Shown here: positions 1 to 5,141 of the stretch, piece after piece
Layout of the letters: each line of letters starts with the position of its first letter
Numbering within the stretch: the stretch's first letter is position 1
NCBI GenBank assembly: GCA_045647345.1
Contig: JAZRMG010000034.1
Span: 1-6,567 of the forward strand
Reading direction: 5' to 3'
DNA from: UBA1189 sp045647345
GTDB lineage: Bacteria; Bacteroidota; Bacteroidia; Bacteroidales; Bacteroidaceae
Length of the DNA: 6,567 nucleotides
The notes under the pieces: model-generated
Database searches by the model: none
Seen by the model: only the letters and a program-made list of their open reading frames with translations
What the model was told of the DNA's origin: nothing
Translations under genes and position numbers: made by a program

Positions 1-770
1 CCGTCCTGCTCCTTCACGGCAGCGAGGTAGGCCATGTATACCCACTGTACAGCCTCCTGAGCTGAGGTAGCGGGGCGGCTGAGGTCGAGACCGTAGTACT
101 CACCCATCACCTTGATCTCCTTGAGGGCCTTGATCTGCTCAGTTACCTCTTCGCGGAGACGGATGTTGGCGTCGGTCATAGGACCTGTGATGTGGCGCTT
201 GTCCTCCTCCTTAGCCTCGATCAAGCGGTCGATACCATAGAGGGCAAGACGACGGTAGTCACCGATGATACGGCCACGAGCGTAGTTGTCGGGCAAACCG
301 GTGATGAAGCCGAGTGAACGGAACGAACGAATCTCGTCAGTATATGCATCGAACACACCGTCGTTGTGGGTCTTGCGGTAGTGGGTGAAGATATCCTTTA
401 CCTTCTCGTCTACCTCGAGGCCATTCTCGTGGCAAGCCTTGGCTACTACGTTGATACCACCGAAGGGCTTGATAGAGCGCTTCAAGAGCTCGTCGGTCTG
501 GAGACCTACGATAAGCTCGTTCTCCTGGTCGATATATCCGGCCTTGTGTGAAGTGATGGTCGATACGGTCACGTTGTCGAGTGAACGTACACCGCCATTG
601 TTACGCTCCTCCTCGAGGGCCTGCAAGCAGAGGTTCCAGAGGTTTGTTGTACGCACTGTGGGACCCTGCAAGAATGAGGCATCACCAGTGTAAGGAGCAA
701 TGTTAGCACTTACGAAATCAGCTACGTTGATTTCTTTGTTCCAAAGTCCATTGATAAAGTTTTGTTCCAT
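1..770 (-). CDS. pflB: Pyruvate formate-lyase (formate C-acetyltransferase), N-terminal part
   Basis: Glycyl-radical enzyme that cleaves pyruvate with CoA into acetyl-CoA and formate under anaerobic conditions, in the cytoplasm. Reading leftward from the ATG at 770-768 gives 256 uninterrupted codons, and the gene continues past the left edge. I recognise the protein by close similarity to E. coli PflB. Landmarks are NVADFV (residues 15-20), STITSHKAGYI (70-80), IVGLQT (87-92), KPFGGI (101-106), YRKTHNDGVFDAYT (131-144), GLPDNYARGRIIGDYRR (158-174) and ALYGIDRL (176-183). The GRGRIIGDYRR stretch holds the pyruvate-binding arginine region of the family. The catalytic cysteine pair and the C-terminal radical glycine lie outside the window, so activity cannot be judged. 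The start agrees with the family N-terminus and follows an AT-rich leader without a Shine-Dalgarno sequence. Codon use is strongly biased (for example GGT/GGC, CGT/CGC and CTC), suggesting high expression. The activating enzyme gene pflA is often found downstream, which would be beyond the left edge; this is inference. Confidence 0.97.
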   Translation of the reverse strand, partial: MEQNFINGLWNKEINVADFVSANIAPYTGDASFLQGPTVRTTNLWNLCLQALEEERNNGGVRSLDNVTVSTITSHKAGYIDQENELIVGLQTDELLKRSIKPFGGINVVAKACHENGLEVDEKVKDIFTHYRKTHNDGVFDAYTDEIRSFRSLGFITGLPDNYARGRIIGDYRRLALYGIDRLIEAKEEDKRHITGPMTDANIRLREEVTEQIKALKEIKVMGEYYGLDLSRPATSAQEAVQWVYMAYLAAVKEQD

Positions 771-835
771 GTTACTTGAGATGTTTATGGTTGAAATTTA
801 TTGTTCTCTATAATGCATTTCTCATAAAAACGATG

Positions 836-866
836 CAAAGGTACTACTTTTTTTCGGCATGGCACA
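836..866 (-). promoter_or_regulatory. Candidate promoter of pflB (Bacteroidetes type)
   Basis: Read on the minus strand, 843-836 is TACCTTTG, an exact match to the Bacteroidetes -7 consensus TAnnTTTG, and it is followed by CA as is common in these promoters. Nineteen bases upstream, 866-863 reads TGTG, a poor match to the -33 TTTG element. Transcription would start around 829-832, giving an untranslated leader of about 60 nt before the ATG at 770. The weak -33 element, together with a palindrome overlapping it, suggests that an activator may help recruit polymerase; that part is inference. Confidence 0.65.
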
Positions 867-897
867 TATATTATATATGTATTTATCCTTTTTCGGC
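850..897. repeat. Direct repeat TTTTTCGGC flanking the palindrome
   Basis: TTTTTCGGC occurs at 850-858 and again at 889-897, 39 bp apart start to start, so the 17-bp palindrome at 864-880 lies almost midway between the copies. The copies share a T-run of five plus CGGC, so part of the match is low complexity. They may be extra operator half-sites or coincidence. Confidence 0.25.
864..880. promoter_or_regulatory. Perfect 17-bp palindrome, possible regulator-binding site for pflB
   Basis: ACATATAT-T-ATATATGT has two perfectly complementary 8-base arms around a single central base at 872. The centre lies roughly 41-43 bp upstream of the predicted pflB transcription start, which is where class II activators of the CRP/FNR superfamily bind. 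The dyad overlaps the weak -33 element of pflB. It is AT-rich, and alternating AT tracts arise by chance in AT-rich intergenic DNA, so the regulatory role is inference. The sequence does not match the E. coli FNR consensus TTGAT-N4-ATCAA. Confidence 0.4.
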
Positions 898-991
898 TTT
901 TTTTACCTTCAATAAGGCAATAGACAACATCTATAGTGAAGCGAACGCAAAATTGTCAATCACACAATGCAAATTAATGAAACTTTTTGCG

Positions 992-999
992 TACTTTTG
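992..999 (+). promoter_or_regulatory. Candidate -7 element for the rsmG unit
   Basis: TACTTTTG matches the Bacteroidetes -7 consensus TAnnTTTG exactly and is followed by C. No convincing TTTG is present 19-21 bases upstream, so the -33 element is weak or absent. A near copy, ACTTTTTGC, sits just upstream at 982-990. Initiation would fall near 1003-1008, leaving a leader of roughly 30-35 nt before the ATG at 1039. Confidence 0.5.
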
Positions 1000-1038
1000 C
1001 CAAATAAATCCGACAACCAACACATATTTTATATAGGT

Positions 1039-1662
1039 ATGCAAACGATACTGAAATATTTCCCCAATCTCACGGAAAAACAGCAGGCACAATATGCGCA
1101 GCTCTACGAACTGTACACCGACTGGAACTCGAAAATCAATGTGATCTCACGTAAGGATATTGAGAATCTCTATGAACACCATGTGTTGCACTCGCTCGGT
1201 ATCGCTAAGGTGATACGTTTCACCCCTGGTAGCCGTGTGCTCGATATTGGCACTGGCGGCGGCTTCCCGGGCATACCATTGGCCATCATGTTCCCGGAAG
1301 TGCAATTCCACCTGGTCGACAGCATCGGCAAGAAGATACGTGTTGCAACTGAGGTGGCACAAAGTATAGGACTGGAAAATGTCACTTTCCGTCACTGTCG
1401 TTGCGAAGAGGAAAAAGGGCTGTTCGACTTTGCGGTCAGCCGTGCTGTGATGCCTCTCGAAGATTTGCTCAAGATTTGCCGCAAGAACATTTCCAAAGAG
1501 CAGCGCAACAGTTATCCCAACGGTTTGTTCTGCCTCAAGGGTGGTGAACTGCAGCATGAGACACGTGCCTATAAACATATCGCCGAGATCACAAGCTTGA
1601 AAGACTATTTTCGCGAACCCTACTTTGCCGAGAAAAAGGTGGTGTATGTGACCATAAAATAG
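1039..1662 (+). CDS. rsmG: 16S rRNA (guanine-N7) methyltransferase RsmG (GidB)
   Basis: S-adenosylmethionine-dependent methyltransferase that makes m7G at the position equivalent to G527 in helix 18 (the 530 loop) of 16S rRNA; loss in other bacteria gives low-level streptomycin resistance. The protein has 207 residues, a normal length for the family. The N-terminal helical part carries NVISRKD (34-40) and EHHVLHSL (46-53). The Rossmann-fold SAM-binding motif I is VLDIGTGGGFPG (67-78), followed by the acidic strand end LVDS (92-95) and the family motif FDFAVSRAV (129-137). An in-frame ATG at 967 would add 24 residues, but it lies upstream of the predicted promoter and the added residues do not resemble the family, while MQTILKYFPNLT at 1039 does. 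There is no Shine-Dalgarno sequence, only an AT-rich leader. It is the first gene of a tight unit with the hydrolase and trmO genes downstream. Confidence 0.95.
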   Translation: MQTILKYFPNLTEKQQAQYAQLYELYTDWNSKINVISRKDIENLYEHHVLHSLGIAKVIRFTPGSRVLDIGTGGGFPGIPLAIMFPEVQFHLVDSIGKKIRVATEVAQSIGLENVTFRHCRCEEEKGLFDFAVSRAVMPLEDLLKICRKNISKEQRNSYPNGLFCLKGGELQHETRAYKHIAEITSLKDYFREPYFAEKKVVYVTIK

Positions 1663-1667
1663 AGCCT

Positions 1668-2306
1668 ATGAGAGTACAGACATTTATCTGCAACATGTTG
1701 CATGAGAATTGCTACGTCGTATACGATGAGGTTTCATGTGAGGCGGCCGTAATTGACCCGGGGGTTTATTGGGATGATGAAAAGCAGCTATTTGTCGATT
1801 TCATTCGTAATAATGGTTTGAAGGTGAAGTACTTGTTGTGCACGCACCTCCATTTTGACCACATTTTTGGTGTGCCTTTTGTGGAAGACACCTATGGCGT
1901 GAAACTCAGTGCAAGCCTTTATGACACTCCATGGATTGAAAACTTCACGCATACGGTGGCCCGATTCGGCATTCGACCCAATGGAGAGCCACGTCCCGTT
2001 GGACATCCCTTGCATGATGGCGATATGCTGACTCTCGGAGATGGGACCATTGAGTGCATTGCGACACCCGGGCACTCGTCTGGAGGGCTTTGTTTTTATG
2101 TCAGGGATTGGGGGTTGCTTTTTGCCGGCGACACCTTGTTTCATGGCTCTATAGGGCGTACAGATTTTTCTGATGGAGATTACACACAGCTCATTCGCTC
2201 TATCCAAGAACGTCTGTTGGTGCTACCTCATGATGTTGTCGTGTATCCCGGTCATGGCGAAACCACAACGATTGGTGACGAAATGAAGTTTAACCCTTAT
2301 TTGTAA
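1668..2306 (+). CDS. Metallo-beta-lactamase fold hydrolase, glyoxalase II-like (YcbL type)
   Basis: A 212-residue cytoplasmic metallohydrolase with a complete dinuclear metal site. The signature THLHFDH supplies H60, H62, D64 and H65; TPGHSSGG supplies H136; AGDTLF supplies D155; and YPGHGETTTIGDE supplies H196. GRTDF (163-167) and the C-terminal NPYL are typical of the glyoxalase II/YcbL branch. The separate C-terminal helical domain of true GloB (around 250 residues) is absent, so the length fits the short YcbL-like type. Proteins of this group hydrolyse thioesters such as S-lactoylglutathione, but Bacteroidales generally lack glutathione, so the natural substrate is unknown and I give no gene symbol. 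The ATG begins 5 nt after the rsmG stop, and trmO begins 1 nt after this stop, so the three are very probably co-transcribed. Confidence is high for the fold and low for the substrate. Confidence 0.9.
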   Translation: MRVQTFICNMLHENCYVVYDEVSCEAAVIDPGVYWDDEKQLFVDFIRNNGLKVKYLLCTHLHFDHIFGVPFVEDTYGVKLSASLYDTPWIENFTHTVARFGIRPNGEPRPVGHPLHDGDMLTLGDGTIECIATPGHSSGGLCFYVRDWGLLFAGDTLFHGSIGRTDFSDGDYTQLIRSIQERLLVLPHDVVVYPGHGETTTIGDEMKFNPYL

Positions 2307-2307
2307 C

Positions 2308-2994
2308 ATGCAACCTATAGCCTATTTCCGGAGCGCTTTCTCTACCAAATTTGGCATACCGCGCCAGAGTGGCATTGTGCCCGAACTTAAAGGGCGCATC
2401 GTTTTTGAGCCCAAATATAGGGATAAGGATGCTTTGCGGGGACTTGATGGCTTTGACTTTCTTTGGATAATTTGGGGGTTTTCGGCGAACAAATCGGAAC
2501 GCGCGGTTTCTTCGTGGCAACCCACTGTACGTCCGCCTTTGCTTGGCGGTAATGTGCAGATGGGGGTTTTTGCCACTCGCTCGCCCTATCGTCCCAATCC
2601 GTTAGGACTTTCCTCGGTCTGCATAGACCGCATAGAATCGGACACTCCGGAAGGTCCCGTCATACATGTTCTTGGAGCGGATTTGATGGATGGCACTCCT
2701 ATTTATGACATCAAGCCGTATGTGACCTATGCTGACAGTCATCCCAAGGCGCGGAGTGGGTTTGTCGACGAACACCAGTGGCAGGAGCTGAATGTGGACT
2801 TTCCCCAGCATCTGACGAGCCGTTTCTCTGCAGAGAGCCTGACAGCGCTAATCCGGGTATTGGCTTTGGATCCGCGTCCGCAGTATCAGGACAATCCGGA
2901 CAAGGTTTATGGCATGCCTTACGAAGGCTACGATGTCCGTTTCCGTGTAGCCAATGGGGTGCTTACCGTGGTAGAACTCGTGCCTCTTCCTTGA
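2308..2994 (+). CDS. trmO: tRNA (adenine-N6)-methyltransferase TrmO (TsaA/YaeB family)
   Basis: SAM-dependent enzyme that methylates N6 of t6A at position 37 of ACY-decoding tRNA-Thr to give m6t6A, which fine-tunes decoding. The 228-residue protein has the whole family pattern. MQPIAYFRSAF at the start opens the beta-barrel UPF0066 domain. This is followed by KFGIPRQSG (14-22), LDGFDFLWIIWGF (46-58), the cofactor-binding GVFATRSPYRPNPLGLS (86-102), DGTPIYDIKPYV (128-139) and the C-terminal DPRPQYQ (188-194). The length is close to the approximately 235 residues of E. coli TrmO. The start codon lies 1 nt after the stop of the metallohydrolase gene, which suggests coupled translation or reinitiation, and there is no Shine-Dalgarno sequence. 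It is the last gene of the rsmG unit. Codon use is less biased than in pflB or the glycogen genes, with many GGG and TTT codons, consistent with low expression. Confidence 0.95.
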   Translation: MQPIAYFRSAFSTKFGIPRQSGIVPELKGRIVFEPKYRDKDALRGLDGFDFLWIIWGFSANKSERAVSSWQPTVRPPLLGGNVQMGVFATRSPYRPNPLGLSSVCIDRIESDTPEGPVIHVLGADLMDGTPIYDIKPYVTYADSHPKARSGFVDEHQWQELNVDFPQHLTSRFSAESLTALIRVLALDPRPQYQDNPDKVYGMPYEGYDVRFRVANGVLTVVELVPLP

Positions 2995-3013
2995 AGCATT
3001 TCTTTGCTTGCAA

Positions 3014-3080
3014 ACCGTTCCCTTTCAACGATTTTCCAGATTTATCTCCCTTTTTTCCATAAAAATAGGGCTAAAACGGT
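3014..3080 (+). terminator. Nested inverted repeats after trmO, possible weak terminator
   Basis: ACCGTT at 3014-3019 is the inverse of AACGGT at 3075-3080. Inside this pair, CCCTTTTTT (3048-3056) can pair with AAAATAGGG (3062-3070) with one T-T mismatch around a five-base loop. A run of seven T follows only at 3090-3096, after an A-run, so this is not a textbook intrinsic terminator. The end of the rsmG-trmO transcript should lie in this gap, because a new promoter follows. Confidence 0.25.
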
Positions 3081-3096
3081 AAAAAAAAGTTTTTTT
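3081..3096. other. A-tract/T-tract block upstream of the glycogen promoter
   Basis: Eight A residues (3081-3088), one G and seven T residues (3090-3096) lie just upstream of the candidate promoter -33 element at 3116. Phased or adjacent A-tracts bend DNA and can act as UP-like elements; the run could also form a weak A-T hairpin. Its function is inferred only from position. Confidence 0.3.
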
Positions 3097-3115
3097 GTAA
3101 AATTATCCTAAAAGT

Positions 3116-3149
3116 TTTGGCTGTATCTAAATAAAAATTACTACTTTTG
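3116..3149 (+). promoter_or_regulatory. Promoter of the glycogen operon (Bacteroidetes type)
   Basis: TTTG at 3116-3119 and TACTTTTG at 3142-3149 match the -33 and -7 consensus elements, with a 22-base spacer that is one longer than the usual 19-21. Transcription would begin near 3153-3158, leaving a short AT-rich leader of about 25 nt before the ATG at 3181. This is the best-supported promoter in the window. Confidence 0.7.
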
Positions 3150-3180
3150 AGTCACTTTACTTTATTAATAATCTAAAGCT

Positions 3181-5121
3181 ATGGGATATTTAAGATTCGA
3201 CAAGACGTTAATGACGAACTTAGAAGAATCGCTCCCTCGCGAGATATTGCGCACCAATAGGTCGGGCGCCTACAGCTGCTCAACCATTATTGACTGCAAT
3301 ACGAGAAAGTACCATGGACTGCTCGTCATCCCCATCCCCGAGATGGACGATGAGAATCATGTACTCCTTTCTTCGCTCGATGAGACAGTGATTCAACACG
3401 GCGCTGAGTTTAACCTTGGTGTCCACAAGTATTCGGGTAACAGTTTCAGTCCCCAGGGACACAAGTATATCCGAGAGTTTAACTGGGAGCGCGTGCCGAC
3501 CACTATCTACCGTGTAGGCGGCGTCATCCTCAAGAAAGAGAAGGCTTTCGTACATCACGAGAACCGCATCCTCATCCGTTACACATTGCTCGACGCGCAT
3601 TCGCCCACGACATTGCGTTTGCGTCCGTTCCTTGCGTTCCGTAGTGTGCGTCAGTTCACACACGAGAATTGGCAGGTCGACAAGACCTATCAGGAGGTTG
3701 ACAATGGTATCAAGACATGCATGTACCCCGGTTATCCCGAACTTTACATGCAGACCAACAAGAAGGGTGAGTTTGTGTACAATCCCGACTGGTATCGTGG
3801 TATGGAGTACCCCAAAGAGCAGGAGCGTGGCTACCACTTCAATGAGGACCTCTACGTACCCGGATATTTCGAGGTACCCATCAAGAAAGGTGAGACCGTG
3901 ATCTTCTCGGCCGGTATCTCTGAAGCTTCGTCACGCAAACTGAAGCAGATGTTCGAGCATGAGTACGAAATCCGTCCTCCGCGCGATACATTTAAAAATA
4001 GCATGATTATTGCAGGCCATCAGTTCCACAACCTGCAGGGCGACAAGCACTACATCTTGGCCGGTTATCCGTGGTTCAAGTGCCGTGCTCGCGATATGTT
4101 CGTGTCGCTTCCAGGTCTGACATTGGCCGTAGGTGAAATGGACGAGTTCCAATCAGCCATGAAGACTGCTGCCGAGGCAATCAACGACTTTATCAACGAA
4201 CGCCCCAGCGAGTGCAAGGTATATGAAATGGAACATCCTGACGTACTGCTTTGGGCTGTATGGACACTGCAGCAATATGCCAAGAAGACCTCGCTCAAGC
4301 AATGTTGGGACGAGTATGGCACATTGCTTCAAAACATCATCGATTATATCCGTCTTGGTAAGCACGACAACCTCTTCCTCCACGACAATGCATTGCTCTA
4401 TACCCATGGTAAGGATAAGGCAGTAACGTGGATGAACTCCGTAGCTAATGGTCGCCCCGTCGTACCTCGTACCGGCTATGTGGTAGAGATCAATGCTCTT
4501 TGGTACAATGCGCTGCGCTTCGTATCAGAGCTTTGTCACGTGGGTGGCAACGAAGACATGTCAGAAACACTCAATGACCTCGCTCAGCGTTGTCAGCTCT
4601 CATTCGTGGGCAAGTTCCTCAACGAGCATGGCTGGCTTTACGACTTCGTGGATGGCGACACTCCCGATTGGAGCGTACGTCCCAACATGATCTTTGCCGT
4701 TGCTCTCGAGCACTCACCGCTCGACCGTAAGCAGCAGAAGAGCGTGCTCGATATCGTTACCAAGGAGTTGCTCACCCCGAAGGGCCTTCGCTCACTCAGC
4801 CCCAAGAGCTTCGGATACAACCCCAACTATGTGGGCCCGCAGGTAGAGCGCGACTATGCTTACCATCAGGGTACCGCATGGCCTTGGCTCGGTGGATTCT
4901 ATATGGAGGCATACTTGCGCATCCACAAGATGAGCGGTTTGTCATTCGTAGAGCGCCAGCTCATCGGCTTTGAGGATGAGATGACTTCGCACTGTATCGG
5001 ATCTATTCCCGAACTGTTCGATGGTAATCCCCCGTTCCGTGGACGTGGTGCCGTAGCCTTTGCCATGAACGTGGCCGAGATACTGCGCATATTGGATGTG
5101 TTAAATGAGTATGACATATAA
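3181..5121 (+). CDS. Glycogen debranching enzyme, archaeal/bacterial type (amylo-alpha-1,6-glucosidase, GH133-like)
   Basis: A 646-residue cytoplasmic enzyme expected to remove alpha-1,6 branches from glycogen or related glucans. The N-terminal GDE_N-type domain (about 1-250) opens with NRSGAYSCSTI and NTRKYHGLLV (residues 26-36 and 40-49), the hallmark of this family. The C-terminal alpha/alpha-barrel domain (about 275-640) carries GYPWFKCRARDMFVSLPGL (295-313), TWMNS (416-420), RPVVPRTG (425-432), EINALWYNAL (436-445), RPNMIFA (500-506), YHQGTAWPWLGGFY (561-574) and SIPELFDG (608-615). Length fits the bacterial/archaeal form rather than the eukaryotic bifunctional enzyme. Two conserved stretches deviate from the common pattern as I remember it: CRARD (301-305) where WGRD is usual, and GRGAVAFAMNVAEILR (621-636) where a GC.SQAWSVAE-like sequence is usual. 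There is no signal peptide. It is the first gene of the operon, with a glycosyltransferase gene 20 nt downstream and a GH57 gene after that, and its codon use is moderately biased. Confidence 0.92.
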   Translation: MGYLRFDKTLMTNLEESLPREILRTNRSGAYSCSTIIDCNTRKYHGLLVIPIPEMDDENHVLLSSLDETVIQHGAEFNLGVHKYSGNSFSPQGHKYIREFNWERVPTTIYRVGGVILKKEKAFVHHENRILIRYTLLDAHSPTTLRLRPFLAFRSVRQFTHENWQVDKTYQEVDNGIKTCMYPGYPELYMQTNKKGEFVYNPDWYRGMEYPKEQERGYHFNEDLYVPGYFEVPIKKGETVIFSAGISEASSRKLKQMFEHEYEIRPPRDTFKNSMIIAGHQFHNLQGDKHYILAGYPWFKCRARDMFVSLPGLTLAVGEMDEFQSAMKTAAEAINDFINERPSECKVYEMEHPDVLLWAVWTLQQYAKKTSLKQCWDEYGTLLQNIIDYIRLGKHDNLFLHDNALLYTHGKDKAVTWMNSVANGRPVVPRTGYVVEINALWYNALRFVSELCHVGGNEDMSETLNDLAQRCQLSFVGKFLNEHGWLYDFVDGDTPDWSVRPNMIFAVALEHSPLDRKQQKSVLDIVTKELLTPKGLRSLSPKSFGYNPNYVGPQVERDYAYHQGTAWPWLGGFYMEAYLRIHKMSGLSFVERQLIGFEDEMTSHCIGSIPELFDGNPPFRGRGAVAFAMNVAEILRILDVLNEYDI

Positions 5122-5126
5122 TATAT

Positions 5127-5132
5127 AGGAGG
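5127..5132 (+). promoter_or_regulatory. Strong Shine-Dalgarno site AGGAGG before the glycosyltransferase
   Basis: AGGAGG, continuing into AA, lies 9 nt upstream of the ATG at 5142, within the 20-nt gap after the debranching enzyme stop. It is a full match to the anti-Shine-Dalgarno core, which is notable because Bacteroidetes genes rarely use such sites; no other gene start in this window has one. It fixes the start at 5142. Confidence 0.8.
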
Positions 5133-5141
5133 AACGAAAGT

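Noticed and set aside
366..693. Two plus-strand open frames (61 and 102 codons) opposite pflB
   Set aside because: They lie entirely antisense to a strongly recognised pflB coding region, show no family resemblance and follow from its codon bias.
776..1036. Plus-strand open frame of 86 codons in the pflB-rsmG gap
   Set aside because: The product is a low-complexity, aromatic-rich translation of AT-rich promoter DNA. It spans the palindrome and both -7 elements, and its upstream part overlaps the pflB leader.
1147..1578. Minus-strand open frame of 143 codons inside rsmG
   Set aside because: It is antisense to RsmG, whose motifs are intact in the plus frame, and has no recognisable domain.
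2778..3062. Plus-strand open frame of 94 codons overlapping the trmO end
   Set aside because: Most of it is an alternate frame of trmO, and the rest runs into non-coding DNA with low-complexity F/P residues.
3081..3096. A8-G-T7 as a stand-alone intrinsic terminator
   Set aside because: A hairpin of only A-T pairs with a one- or two-base loop is too weak and sterically poor; an A-tract structural element is more plausible.
3280..3837. Minus-strand open frame of 185 codons inside the debranching enzyme gene
   Set aside because: It is a shadow frame opposite a gene with clear family motifs; its hydrophobic appearance reflects complemented codons.
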